Source: Siphonodentalium dalli (Eukaryota > Mollusca > Scaphopoda > Gadilida > Siphonodentaliidae). From it: a stretch of DNA of 64,000 bases. The stretch is taken from NCBI GenBank assembly GCA_032622095.1, contig CP136067.1, forward strand, positions 193,714,052-193,778,051, in the 5' to 3' direction. The translations under genes and the position numbers were made by a program. The notes beneath the pieces are model-generated. The model did no database searches and was not told the DNA's origin. It saw only the letters and a program-made list of their open reading frames with translations. How positions within the stretch are numbered: the stretch's first letter is position 1; each line of letters starts with the position of its first letter. Shown here piece after piece: positions 41,501-56,500 of this stretch.

Positions 41501-44500
41501 ACCAAGCTGTTCTATATATTACTCCCATAAATGATGAATATTCGCTCATACTGAAGCATTCTTTTTTTTTTGTCTTCACAGAAACCTAAGGTGAATAGAT
41601 ATTCTTTGATTTGAGAAATGCAAGGCAGGAAAAAGTTTTACGTTTTGAACTTTAAAGTTATATTATTGTTTCATTACTCCTTTATTGTTAGTATTAGCTT
41701 GGGTTGATGTGGGCTTTTGTTGTGGTTACACAGCTGCCCTCCATCTACATGAGAGATAGACTTTTTTTTTTGGAACAAAAACATGGCTCCCAGATTATTT
41801 TCTCACTTTTTGTGACTGAAAATCATCGAAACTTTGTATAGTTAATTTATTATCCCAAAGTTTTACCTACCTTTTAAATGGGAGCTAGATATAATTTTAG
41901 TTGACCAACAAGAATCATGGTTGCTAATTATTGCTTTTTTCGACTTAATACATGCATACATACAAATATACGAAAGTAAGTCGCAGTGACTTTTATTTTA
42001 TTTTTATTTTAATATTCATATTTTCATTAATTTATCTATTTGAAAGCTGAGCATTTCTTGCCCAGTCAGAGGAATTATTTTTTGTTTGCTAGAACATACT
42101 TTAGGTGCTGTCAATGGGGGTTTTTGACATGGGTATACAATTTGATGATAATCAGTTCCACCTTTAGGGTGCCTTACACAAACAATTATGTAATTCTGTC
42201 TGTCATCTGCTGGCATCTGTGGGGCCCCCTCAGGTTATAAGGGTATCATGTCTGCTGATGATTTCAGACACTTATTTGTATCATGTTGTCTATTATAATC
42301 TAGATATATAGCTAGTCAGTAGTCAGGTCTGGCACATCCCAAAGTAAACTGTTATAGTCATATTTAGCTATTATAGTTGAAAATCGATATTGCATTTTTG
42401 TGATTTCGATAAAAGAGGCACAATCCTCAATAATATTTTGCAAATGTATCTCAAATATCAGTGCCATGTTTGCTTTTTAAAACTTGTAATGAAATAACAT
42501 ATCTCCATGCAAATGTTTCATGATGGTACATAGGAAAGTCAATTGATATTCATTATTCAATTGGTCTAAATATTTTTATGAAGGGGTGATTGTAAAATGT
42601 TTTAATGCTATTTATAGAGGCATACCTGTGTCATTATAAATGAAAATTTTTAAATGAATGTCATCTGGACACTCTTCATTTGCTGCACTTATGTTAAGTG
42701 CAGTGTGTCTGTCACTGGGATGCAAGATCCCGTAATTTCCGCAAAACAGAGAAATTGTGGTTTTAGCACTGTCAAATTTAATAATAGTAATTAATATATC
42801 TGTTATGAATTTAATAATAGTAATTAATATATCTGTTATGAATTTAATAATAGTAATTAATATATCTGTTATAGTTGACTTTAGGATGTGTGATACCTGG
42901 TAGTTGTGGATGATAAAATATATTACTAAATGTATGATGGTGTAGACTATTGTGTTGTAGCAAATTGATGGAACTCATCATTATTATCATCACAAATCAG
43001 AATAATCAAAATACACATATACAGAAATTTACTGTTGGAGGGAATTTTTTCTCTCACAAAACATTATGAATAACTTTGTAATAATTAACGAAATAGAATA
43101 ATATTTGATATGTGAGCACATTATTTAGCGATCCAGTTCAAGTTCGAATATGGGAATCTTCCACCCTTTATTAAAGCAATGTCAAACACTCCGGTAGGGT
43201 GATCAGATAGAAATTGAGAATAATCTTGCTCAAAGTAGTTACTTTTTATGAATATTAATCCAAATTGATAACACACGCCGTCATTCTTATATATTAATTA
43301 AATACAATAACACTCGATGGCAAAATAATTTGTGTTAGTTTGTCGCTGATAGTTGCGTCCCGAATCGAGATGTAAATATTTACAATTGAGCGCAGTTCAG
43401 ATGATGTTTTCTATGGAGTGGTTTTGTCGATTTCTTTAAATTTTTCGGCGATTTTAGTAGAATGCTGCATTCCCATGTTGATATAGCGCCTGAGTACTAA
43501 CTTATCAATTTCACGCACCCAAAAAAGTCCATAATATATCTTTAATTATCAGAGTTATGGCCATTAAGTGGACTTATATAAATATGCTGATTATTTAGAT
43601 TTTTCGGATGTTAGCTTTAACCCTTTGGCAGATAGAATGTCATGTTGTTTTTTGATTGGCGGGTGGAGCGACATGTCGTTTATGGTACTTCATTGTTAAT
43701 GTCATGCTACTGTGTATATAACATTGTAATGTTACGTCTTCTAAATGGAAATTTTTAACAAATATTATGCAGGTTGACATTATACTGTTCCAATTTTACA
43801 ATATGTCGCTTTTGATCCCAATTTAACTCGCCGAAATAAAATAAAAATCACGACTTATGAACACACATGTTAATGACGTCTCTGTGTAAACAAAATTTAC
43901 AACTACAAATGTTCTACAGATATATCCCCACTGTGCACGCAAAATAATACAAGTTTATGTTGTGAACATATTAAAAGTGTTCAACTTTTGGGTATAAAAT
44001 GTATTATATATTTTAGGTATTTTTTGTAATTCTTTGTTTCAGAGTATTTCTGCTAGTGCATGATTTTAGATATGTTTTGTTTTGATTTTGTTTTGATTAT
44101 TTTAATTTAATGTATTTTACCATTGTGTGTACCTTACTAACCAGGAGGCGGAGCTAGACAATGCCGATGTTCAGGCAACTAAAAACAAGCTAGACGACCT
44201 GACGGCTCAAATTGAGCTCAAGGAGAGAGAAATCCAGGTACCGGTAGACATTATCTGCAGTGAAGGAAATTTACATTTGTATTTATATTGCTTAATTTCA
44301 TAGAGTAAGATCATGGCTAGCTCGGACATCGAGATAGATATCTTAAGAAGAATTCACGAAGGAACAAAATCATTATCCCTTATAACCGATGCATGCTATA
44401 ATAACAACAACTCTTTACCCTCACAATATGAGAGATATTTTCCAACCATGTAAAAAAGTGGTTTAAAAAAAAAACAGATTTTTTTAGTTAGGCCTATAGA

Positions 44501-47500
44501 GAGTTTAACAGGAAATATTTGCAAAAACCCAACTACATTATCTAGATTATGAACCCAATGATCGTATGCACTTAGTATACCATCTGAAATCATGACTCTG
44601 CGTAAAAATAAAAAAAATCTTTTTCATTGCATATTTAATTTTTTTGGCAGCCATTTGCAGAACTATTTTTGAGAGGAAAAATCACCATAAGACTAAATAA
44701 TGTCTGAAAAGATGAATCAATATTGATTGTTTATGTCTGCCTGAAATAATTGAAACATGTGGTTGAATAATATTTATGTTGTTTTATGTTGTTTTTGGTC
44801 CTTCACACAATAAAAAAAAATGTTCTGCAAATGGCTGCCAAAAAAAATGAAATATGCAATGAAAAATGTTTAATTTATTGTTCGCAGACAGTCTTGATTT
44901 CAGATGGTAGACCCTGATTGGGTTCATAGTCTAGATAATTAATGCACTGTGTTTTTTAAAAATATTTTCTCATCGACCTATCTTAAAAAAATTTAGATTT
45001 TTTTTTAAGCCCACTTATTTTTATACGCCCGTTTGAAAAAACGGTCATATTATGTAAATGGGTTGTCCGTCCGTCCGCCGTCATGATTCCGGATGATAAC
45101 TTTAGATTGAATCAAGTGAACTGAACCAAATTTGGTATATTAGTTTACCACCCCAAAATACAGATCAAGCTCGAATATGGGTTTCGTACGCATGATTTTG
45201 ACTGAGTTATGCCCCTTTTTCGACTTAGATTTTACCTGATATGCGGTTTCCAGATGATAACTTTAGATTGAATCGAGGGAACTGAACCAAATTTGGTATA
45301 CAGATCAAGTTCAAAAATGGGTTCTGTCTACATGCCCCACTTTACTCCAGAAACGGGCGTATTATGCTACGCCCCGACGGCGTGCTCTTGTTTAGATAAT
45401 TTGAACATATCTCTCATATTGTGAGGGTGAACAGGTGTCGTTATATTACTATAGAATTCATTAGTTATAGAGGATAATGATTTTCCCCTTCAAATTGATA
45501 GTTTGACATTGAGATGTTTTGGAACTTCACGAATGGGGCGACTCCTTATTATATACTGAAGGAAATTTTGTCTTTAAGACTAATTTTTGAGAGTAAGAAC
45601 CGGGGTAGCTTGGAAATCATGGTAGACATAGACAGAACACAATGCACATCTTAATCGAGAATCAATTATCGAATGTTGCTGATGCCGCAACAAGATTGAT
45701 CAAAAAAAAAATTGATTATCATGTCATTTATGTTCCGTAATTATTCCCTCGTATTGGTAAATCAATTTCTTGACTGTGGTGTCCATTGATACTATATCTA
45801 CCATAAATGTGATTTAAGTTTAATGAAAAACTGGTAATTTTTGGGGCATCACCAAGAGTGGAACATTGACGTAATATACGCTCTTGGCGACAACGTCAAC
45901 ATGAAGTAATTCCAGCTTGTATTAAACTTGGGGTATATAACAATTTATGTATTCAATGGGGTGATTCCATTGAATGCATGTGGCTCATGCCAATAGGAGT
46001 GGAATAAATTTCTATTTTACAGTGAAGGAATTTTTTTACTTATCATGACTAATATTATAGAGTAAGAACCTGGGTAGCTTGGAAATCATGGTAGACATTT
46101 TATCTTACAGTAGAGTGAAGGAAATTTTGTCTTCTCATGACTAATATTATAGAGTAAAAACCTGGGTAGCTTGGAAATCATGGAAGACATTTTATTTTAC
46201 CATACTTACAGTGAAAGAAATGACTAATTTTATTGTGTAACTGGTAAGCAGATTTAGAATTGTATCATTTGAATGCAGAAGAGTGAAAGTAGGAGATAAC
46301 TCCCCACAATAATCAAACCACTTGATTTTAAGGTGTACATGATATAACTTTATTTACAAAACCACACGTTTATGTATATCTTAATTATATACGGCAACTT
46401 TCGTCTATATTGCATCTCATACAGGTACCTTCGACATACCTCGTAATCATATGTTCGTACCTTATGGTCCCATCTACAACATAACTTTATAATAATTTCA
46501 CTAAGGGCTTATGGTCCCATCTACAACATAACTTTATAATAATTTCACTAAGGGCCCAAGGTAAGATATGTTTAAAACTGTTACAGAGCTGGATTATAAA
46601 GTTTTTAGAAAGTAATTACATGAGTATTTAAAAAATGTTTTTTTGGCAGTTTTGATCACCGACCCCGGCATACCTTTCTGCACTTTGTTTAATACCCCCC
46701 CCCCCCCCCCCCCCCCTCCTGACATGCCTGCATTTAGTTGCTGGCTCCTGTTGACAATTCACGAGAAGTGACTTCATTCTTTCAATAGTCTCCAAATTAA
46801 TGCATGGATTTCATTTTGTAAATGCTGTAACCAAGAAAAAGGATTGCATACAAGATGCTATTAAAGCTAGAAAAGCCAGAAATTATATCCAAGATCAAGG
46901 GTGACAATTCAGCGACCACATGTCAGTAACTTTTAATCCGCTTGACGTATGAGTCATTTGATAATTAAAAAAAAAAAAAATTTCATACATGCTTTGCCTA
47001 GATTTGAAATGAATATTTTAGATAGAAAAATGCCTCCTAACAAATTTTGCAATGATTTGTTAACAACCAAAGCTTAATATTCTATGTACAAATAGTTTTT
47101 TCTATATCTGATATAGACACTCAATTCCAGGTTTACAAGTCTTGTCTTTGACTTTAAAACATTTATCACTGATTCATTTTGTTTTCTTTTACTTTTGAAG
47201 AATCTGATGAAAGGTGTAAATAAACAACAAGATGAGTTATTCAACTTCAAAGGGCTGTTGGATAAAGCTGACAAAGCGCTGGTACAGAGTGAATTCGCAG
47301 TCACAGTAAGTCATTCAGATTTACAAAGGCATAGTCAACTTTACACCAAAAAGAAGGGTTTTTAGCTCATGGAGACAAGGTCTCCGGCGGAGATTGAGTC
47401 ATCACTCTACGTCCATCATCCGTCTGTCCATCACAAACGTTATTCGATTGGAGCCAAAATTTGTATATGTGTTTCTCAGCCCAAAATACAGATCAAGTTC

Positions 47501-50500
47501 GAAAATGGGTTTGATCAGAATTTTTTTTATTTTTTACGGAGTTATGGCCCTTCTTTAACTTGGAATTCACACGTGCTGCAATAAATCCAAAAAATTACCT
47601 GATCGAAACCTAATTTAGTATGTGAGTTTCTCAGCCCAAAATATAGATAGAATTTGAATTTGTGTTTGATCCAAATTTTATTAATGGAGTTATGGCCCTT
47701 TTGAAAAAAAAAAAATTGTTTTAATCTTTGAAGATTAACATTGAATGTTATGGATTTTAGTGTCCAAGCTGAAAATAGCTAATCACTATCGCCAAAGTAT
47801 GGGTTAAACATCTGCCAATCGTGATCGGCCTCTCGTTAATACTTTGTTTTGGCCACTCCATATGTGGTCCTATTTACGTTTTTATTTGGGGGAGGGCATA
47901 TTCTTTTCCCATCAGAACAGTCACACTTCATTATAGATTACAGTTTGATAAATCCCTTCAATTTTTAACTTCAGATGAGAATCTTTTATGTTCTACTGTA
48001 TTGATTCATATTCCAATTTATTGATATTAAACTGTATTGATTTTTATCCCAATTTATTGATATTCTACTGTATTGCTTTATATAGGACTTGCAAAAACAG
48101 CTGCAGAAGGAGCGGGGTCTTGCCGGTCAGAAGCAAGAAGGGCAGGCACAGCATTATCAGGTAATATAGTACAACCATGTCAAGTGAGGGCATCACATGT
48201 GTAGATTGTGTTCGGCCTCTTGTTTCTGTATTACATACAAAAATTAATCTAGAAATATTGATATATTGACAGTCATGAACAAGAAAGTTCTGTCCGTTGA
48301 ATAAATATACATATATTGATGACATTGAGGTCGTATTCAGGAAATAGTATATGTAGCAGTAAACTATTAGTTTTAGTCCTTGTGTTGAGCATTACACATC
48401 AATATACAAGCCTTAAAATAGTGTGTCTGCCATTTGCAGAATGAGGTCCCCAGAGGGTGAATTTAGTGATGCTGCTAACTTAGTTTTCGATTCACCACCA
48501 TCGGAGAACAAATTTTAAATGGAGCATAGTGTCATTGACAACATGCGTAAAATATGTCATAGCGCTACCGGGAGTTGCCTAATTGAGTCAACTGGAACGT
48601 TGTTTACTTTAGTTGTTATGGCGCTGTTACAAGGAAGACTCAAAGCAGAGATTGAATTACCGAAAAAAAGAATATCTTATTTCATAGCATGTAATATAAA
48701 GTGTATTTCTTCGAGTTTCTTTAAAAAAATTTGCTATGATTGAATTGCAATGGAGATGAAGTACCTTGTTTCGTTGGATATTCATGAATTTGAACATTAA
48801 AACAGTGTGAACTTGAACATTAAAACAGTTCGTGAACTTGAACATTAAAATAGTTCGGGAATTTGAACATTAAACAGTTTGTGAACTTGAACATTAAAAC
48901 AGTTCGTGAATTTGAACATTAAAACAGTTCGTGAACTTGAACATTAAAACAGTTCGTGAATTTCAACATTAAAATAGTTTGTGAACTTGAACATTAAAAC
49001 AGTTCGTAAACTTGAACATTAAAACAGTTCGTGAACTTGAACATTAAAACAGTTTGTGAACTTGAACATTAAAACAGTTCGTGAACTTGAACATTAAAAT
49101 AGTTTGTGAACTTGAACATTAAAACAGTTCATGAACTTGAACATTAAAACAGTTCGGGAATTTGAACATTAAAACAGTTCGGGAATTTGAACATTAAAAT
49201 AGTTCGGGAATTTGAACATTAAAACAGTTCGGGAATTTGAACATTAAAACAGTTCGTGAACTTGAACATTAAAACAGTTCGGGAATTTGAACATTAAAAC
49301 AGTTTGTGAATTTGAACATTAAAACAGTTCGTGAACTTGAACATTAAAATAGTTCGGGAATTTGAACATTAAAACAGTTCGTGAACTTGAACATTAAAAT
49401 AGTTCGGGAATTTGAACATTAAAACAGTTCGTGAACTTGAACATTAAAACAGTTCGTGAACTTGCCACAACCTGTTTTCTTGCTCGAATTCCCAAATATC
49501 CAACGAAACCTTGAGAGTATGTTGATCTCCTAATTAATTGGTATGAATGTTCAGTTAATGAGTTCATCAAGTATAAATAATATCCTTTCGATTCTTTGTT
49601 GTTCATGGACAGATGGTTCCCAAGACCAAGCAATTTAAACAGGTTCTTGGAAGTTTCAAGCTCCGAGAACTGGCTCAAGAAAACTGTACAGTCCTGTTAG
49701 TGGATTTGGTTTCTGACTCCCCCCGTAAGTCTGGCGGAGTTAGGCCTTATCCTCGAACATGTTTTGGCCTGTTCTCAGTATTTGAATCATGAAGTACAGA
49801 AAAGCCTTGAAATAGTGTCTTGACAGTTACAGAATGAGGTTCCCAGAGGGTGAATTGAATGATGCTACCTTGCAGAGCGGGCTAGCATCAACAAATTCAC
49901 CAAATGGGGACTTCACTCTGCTGAAGCAGAAGATAAAATGCATAAAAGATGTGACTAATGGATGAACATCACCAACTTCAACTGGGGAACTTCAATATGA
50001 TCCTTGGTCTCCCATAGCAGTTGAGGGCCTAAGCAGAATGAGGTCCCCATAGGGTGAATTTGGTGATGCTACCCCATGATGCTACCCCACACTGTGGGGT
50101 AGTCACTAAATTCACCCTCTGGGTACCTAATTCTGCAAATGTCAGACACACTATTTAAAGGTTTGAGTACAGATCACAGTTGGAGGTCTATCATTCACGC
50201 GAATTCAAATACACCGAGGTTAAATGGGAACTGTTAAATGTTTATCAATTCAATGTTATACGGCTAGTTTGGTGTGAATAAGGTTCAAATATAACATCCA
50301 ATAAAAAATTAGATATAATTTTTTCAATAAACGTGTTTTTAGCGACTTTTAAAAATCGATTATTATTTCTAAGGTGATTTTGCTCGAGTCACGTGACCGC
50401 AAAACCCGTGACGTCAAAGGCGGAACTGCCACTGCAGACGAACTGTTTACGAAAAATGGCTTCGGCACACAGTATTTCCGTGTCTGAAAGTGACTCTAAT

Positions 50501-53500
50501 CACGAAAATGACGACGAGTTACGTGTTGCGGAGGATACTTCATCTATGGCAGATACTGAAGATGCCTTTGATGGCTTGCGTTTGAATATTGGCCCATTTT
50601 ACACGAACCAGCCGACGAAGATAGCTGAGGACAGCGAGACTTAAAATTTAAATTCACCAAGTCACAGTGTCAACATGATTCAATCGATCAAATTATCAAT
50701 GTCATTCGTTGTTGACGACGATTGTCATGATAATTGATTGTTATTCTACAAATGAATAATCTACATCTACCGGGTAACTCTAAAAAAAAATTCGAAGAAG
50801 ACAAGGAAAATAAAGCAACCAAATTTGAGGACTGCATCACTACCACTGTACCAGTACTCAGTAGGCAGTACCTAGACACTACGCCGCCCTAATGATCAGC
50901 TCAAACTGCCCATGAAATACATTTCTAGTGCCATCGGGTCTAGGCAGTACCAGTAGTCAGTACTACAGTAGGCTGGTCCAAAATTGACTATATATTTAGT
51001 ATCCCGTAGATTTTCGACTACCAGTAGGCCTATTCACTGTCAGTGGGAGTGTTAGTACTGTTACTGTCCTCAGTGTGGCAGGGAGTGTCTGTCAAAATCT
51101 GGTGGAGAACTTAGGAGGTGTTCAACAAGTGCTAACACTAACAGCACCATCAGAGAATCATTCAATTACTGCCTACTAGCACTGTACATTACTCATTACG
51201 ATGACTTCTTAAAAACAACTATTGAGTGGAACCGCCTTGAACAGTCAGTTGTTGATTCTGGAGAATGGAGATCGGTAACACTGAAAGTCTGAAGGATTTA
51301 TAATTTATATTAATTTAAATATGGATTCTAAGTTCTAGACGCTTCATACCAGTGTCGTTGGATTATCAATGGATAGGATTCTGAACATTGCCGGAGTAGA
51401 AATTGAGTACACCTGAAGTCGAACAGAACAGATGTCATATCAACTTTCACGTTGCATTATATATATTGTGACCATATAAATGATATACAACTATAGTGAC
51501 TTCTTCATTATTTCACTATCCGATACCATTGTCGTTTCATACCATATTTTTTGGTTACTTTTTTTTATTTAGTACTTTGCAGAAAATCATTTATTTGTTT
51601 CCCTATGGTGTGACATACATGTACATGTATAGTGATATGGTATCATTGGTATCAAAAGACGAATTGATTTCCACCATGGTGCGAAACGACCAAACAATAA
51701 GGTACGAAACTACAAAAAATATGGTGCGAAACTACAAAAAATATGGTACGAAACGACTTAAGACGATCCAAAATGTCGTGTAACCATTTATATCTCCTCT
51801 GCAAGGGGAACAACCAGACACTGACCCTTTAGACTATCAGCATCTAACATCATCAGACTCCAGCAAAGTGCCTACTCTTGTGTGCCAAATAATTGTACCT
51901 ATATGTTTATTAATTTTTTGAGAAAAATCCACCCTGCACGATGCTTAAGCCTTATTATCATACATGTAGATCTGCACATTTAAACAAAATTATGGCTCTG
52001 TTCTAAATTTAAATAACAAATGCTATACAAATAGTTTAATTACAAATACTAGTACAAGAGACTGGATTTTTCATTTGAGATGTTGCGCACACGGGGCATG
52101 TAGACAACGATGGTTACATTTCCCCATGCATATATCAATTTTAAGCATGTCAATTGCGAAAACTTGCTTTATAATCAAGTCTAGACACAAAAATAATTGT
52201 TTAACGGTACTCAATCCAATCAGATGCTCCTAAATGACTATTTCTTTGGCTTCGGGGGTAAAAAATATTGATTCGAGTCGAGGAACCTACTCATCAACAC
52301 TCCGAGTGATCAGATATCAATTTTTTAAGTTTATTATTTCTATTGTTTGTGGCCCAAAAACACGTCGTCAAAAAGGTGGTCTCGGTCAGAATTGCGGATG
52401 AAGATGGATAACTCTAAAATCAAGTTATTATTACCACTTGATTTTAGAATTATCCATCTTCATCCGCAATATTCCACCCTGCAGTTGTATTTGGCACACA
52501 AGATTATACCGGTAGCTGTAAACAGAAAAGTCTGAACAGTAGAGTCTAAAGGCGTTATACCGAATCACAAACACTGATTTAATATCAGTTTGTGATCAGC
52601 ATTTGAAGATGGGTTTATATCTATAGCTTCCTAAATATGTTTTCTATAATTGTCAGGGTATAAAATAATAAAATCGAGTCAAAGACACATGTCAGGAAAT
52701 GCTTATATCAATTATCGATATTCATACCCCCTTTTAAAAAAAGAGGGGTATACTGTTTTGCACCTGTCTGTCCATCCGTCTGATGTCTGTTCAGGGCATA
52801 ACTTGAACAGTAGTGCTAATAACTGCTTGGATCTCAATGAAATTTGGTATACATGTAGATGTTCACCACTATGAGGCATTCAAACAAACCGTCATGTCAT
52901 AAAACTTTCAGGCGATCTGAGATAGAGTTCTCCCACTTGCTACACTCCAAACATTTTTGCGAGCTGTAAAATGTCCCAAATTAGTTGTACATGTGTATGT
53001 ATCTAATATACCAGAAAATATAAAATAAAATCAATATTGTCAGATAGAAGCATTTCCGGACAGGGGTTTTCAATTCAAATTTATTATTTTTGATATTTCA
53101 TACATATTTCAGGAAACTGCTGCATATAAAACTTGGTTTAGGGAGAGATAGACCATCTTTAAACTGTAATTACATTAAAAACCAAGATTATTCCTTAAAT
53201 GATAATTTTGAGAGGGGGGGGGGGGGGGGGCACTGATTTTCTAATCTTTCAACCCAAATCAAATCAACACATGTCTATCAACTTATCAAGCAATACTACC
53301 GGTAGTATACCGGTACATGTAAATTAGAAGGTGGCACAAGTTTGAAGTCAGAATCTCCGAGTGCATTCTAATTACAACAACAGGGGTCCGGGAACTTCTT
53401 AAAAAATCTTTATCTATACCTATATTTGTGAATGTCTATTCTATATTAATTCACGAGGGAACTTCTAGATGGCTCCAAAGGGGTCTAACAGGGGCAATTT

Positions 53501-56500
53501 CTAACGAGAAAGATAATCAACATAATTGTGCAGATTAGAAATGTATACAGCACTTGACGGTATTGGGGTAAGGGACAAAATGTGGGAGGGGCAAAACAAT
53601 ACCACACTGCATTAACATGGGTAACGACCCTGCTAGTTACATAATATTTAGAGGATATTACTTTGTTGGTTTGATATTAGACCAAATATCGGCCTGAGGT
53701 AACCTCATATCGCAATCAGCCTGACATCGAAGGCTGACATGAGGTATTAAACCGATGGGTCTGAAATCAGGCCTATATATTCAAACCAACCAAGTACATG
53801 TAATACCCTACACATACATGTATCTATTAATTTGTTATTTCTTATGAGAAAGATAATCATCATAATGGTGCAGATTAGAAATGTCTACAGTGATGGTATT
53901 GGGGTCAGAGTAAAAAAGTGGGAGCATTAACCTGGGCAACGACTGGTCACCCTGCTAGTTATATAATAATTAGAGGACATTTCTTGGTTGGTTTGATATT
54001 AGGCCTGATATCAGCCTAAGGTAACCTCATATCACTATCAGCCTGACATCGAAGGTCGAAGGCTGAAATGAGGTTACCGAGGGCTGAAATCAGGCCTATA
54101 ATATCAAACCAACCGAGTAATACCCTATCCATAACATTAATTAGTTTGCCTCTTAGTAACAGTGTACTACATGTATGGACAACTCTTTCAAATGAGTGAC
54201 ATCACAAAAAATCATTGTCTATGCATTATTTAACAGTGAAATAGAATTATGCCATGTTGTAAAGCCATATTACTCGGATCCGTGATGTCATGAAATCATA
54301 TTACTCTGTTTGGTGATGTCCTAAAACTATATTACTCAATTTAAGGCAAATTGAAGTGATATTCACCTACGGTAAGTACATGTACAAATGTAGTTTGATA
54401 ACAAGCCGTACCGGGCAAAAATTCTAACAGGAAACTTCCTTCCAAGGGGTGCTGTCGTAACATACAGGTATCAAGGTGGACCCCCCCCCCCCCCCTCCCC
54501 AATGGGGAGACTATCTAACCACGTCTCTGATTTCAGTGGTCACACAATGAGTGAACAAGAGATCCAGAGCTCTTTCGCAGATAAGTCATGATGGCTTCCT
54601 ATACTTAAACTGAGGCCACAGGGGCTTGTTAAGAAAACAAGTAAAAATATATATACAAAAACATGGGTTTCTAAAGCATTACATGTACATGTATATCGAT
54701 AGAATATTGATGCATTTATAATGTTTGATAAAGTGGCACCCTCAATTTTACTTGTTTTCTTTACAACAAGCCCCTGTGACTATATCACATGTACAATTAG
54801 TTCAAGATTGAACTTAACACTAAACGCTGCTTTAATATTTAGTATTACCTTTATTTGGAAATAAATTATAATGTGCAATGGACTGAACAGCCAATAGGTT
54901 GCTGGACATTTTGTGCCATAGAAGTTTGACATAGAGATGTTTCGCACCAGGGTTCTGGACATTTCGTACCAGTACATGTATCATTTCGACAATTTGTACT
55001 ATTGAGTATACCGTATGATTTTTTTGAAATAACATTAAAGGTACTCAAACCGATTCGACGGTTCCCATGTTATTAGATTCCAACAACAAACATTTTTTTG
55101 AAATGCCGCTTCGGTTATCAGAATCGATTAATGGCCCAAAAAAAAAATATGCTAACCAGCAGGGGGGGGGGGGGAAACTGCGGGACACAACGTTTCCTTA
55201 TTCATTTAGGGGGGAGGGTTGTCGGAAAAAATTTGCATGTAATTTTTTTCCAAATATGTATTTTCAGACTCACAACTTCAATTTTCTCTCATTTTATAGA
55301 ATATGGATTAACCTTAATATCCAAATCATATATAAATGAGTAGTACAATCCACATAAAACAATTTTGGATAACCACTGTCTTGGTTTACATGTGATATTG
55401 ACCCCATTAACCCTCTTAATAATGCTGACTATGTCAGTGTCTACCAGTCGAATGCAGAATTCTACCCTGCGATCGCTTATCTGGCAAATTTTTACTGCAG
55501 AACTATCCCATGTATTAAACAATTTCTCCTCCAATGGTATCAGAAAACAGTTTTATGCTGGTATCTCACTCATCTCATTTGCATCTTTTTCAAAGTCGAG
55601 GTAATGACTAGTTGTCATGTTTTAAAGTGCATACATAGCGTTGCGATCACCAATATACATGTTTGTACATGTCATGACATCACGAGGTACAAATCTGTGT
55701 TCTACTGGTAGACAATTACCATTTTAGTCATAATAATCTAAACTAAGTTACCAAGCACCTTCTCGTGAATTGTATATATGCTCCAGTGTTTTTTTCGGTT
55801 TCCGGTCAAACCGAGTTGTTGTCCGGCTGGGGTAGTTTTGATTTTTTTCTGGGGGGGGGGGGGAATGGTCAGTGGAAAAAAACTGCAGTTTTTGCTGTTT
55901 TTGGGGGGGGGGGTACCCAAACCGAAGAAGAAAAGTTTTTTTCCACCCTGTGTCTGCAGTTTTTTTTCCGCCCCCCCCCCCCCTCCCCTGTAACCAGTCA
56001 ACAATAGTAAACAATTGCCCAAAACCTGTTATTTATCAACATTTTGTTCAACACGGGTGGGTTCCTCGACTCGAATCAAATATGTTTACACCCGAAGCCA
56101 AGGAAATAGTAATATGCAAGCGTTAATTCGGATTATGTATCTTTAACTTTGTTGCCACAATTTCAATTTGTTAATTTTTTTTTCGCAAAAAAAAGAAAGA
56201 AATATGTTTACATGTAATTGTCGGGTTGTCATCATCACGTAACTTTAAATCGTAAACATGTTCGCTTTCATTAAGTTAACAAAATTAAAATAATTTTTCA
56301 CATGGTACGGTGCATATGCATGACCAATTACCATTTGTGGGAACCAACGAAACATACAAATGTATATGGTGTGAAATGACAAAAAAAATATGGTACGAAA
56401 CAATCAACTGTGTGGTTCAAATTAAGGGTATATATAAATTTCTTAGGAAACATCGTTTGAGCCATCCAACGAACCTGGGTGAATCACCGAGTGATCTATA

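Larger units (their letters stand above)
52236..56112. repeat. Inner inverted repeat pair within the candidate transposon
   Basis: ACTATTTCTTTGGCTTCGGG through GATTCGAGTCGAGGAACC at 52236-52290 is mirrored by GGTTCCTCGACTCGAATCAA through CCTTGGCTTCGGG's complement at 56061-56112. About 50 bp with few mismatches. It could mark a nested element or an internal control region. Confidence 0.65.

Noticed and set aside
45340-45392. Helitron 3' end (hairpin plus CTRR)
   Set aside because: There is a small ACGCC/GGCGT hairpin near the end, but the terminal bases read CTCTTGTT rather than CTRR and no AT target pair is clear, so the class was not asserted.
48785-49463. CRISPR-like array of regular direct repeats
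   Set aside because: Units are contiguous with no unique spacers and lie in a eukaryotic intron; it is a minisatellite.
49612-49791. Frame MVPKTKQFKQVLGSFKLREL and on, as an exon
   Set aside because: It looks coding-like for about 58 codons, but has no suitable donor or phase fit with the exons at 48086 and 58160, and no recognised domain.
55738-56022. Overlapping ORFs rich in PPPPP or GGGGG
   Set aside because: Produced by poly-G/poly-C tracts in several frames at once.
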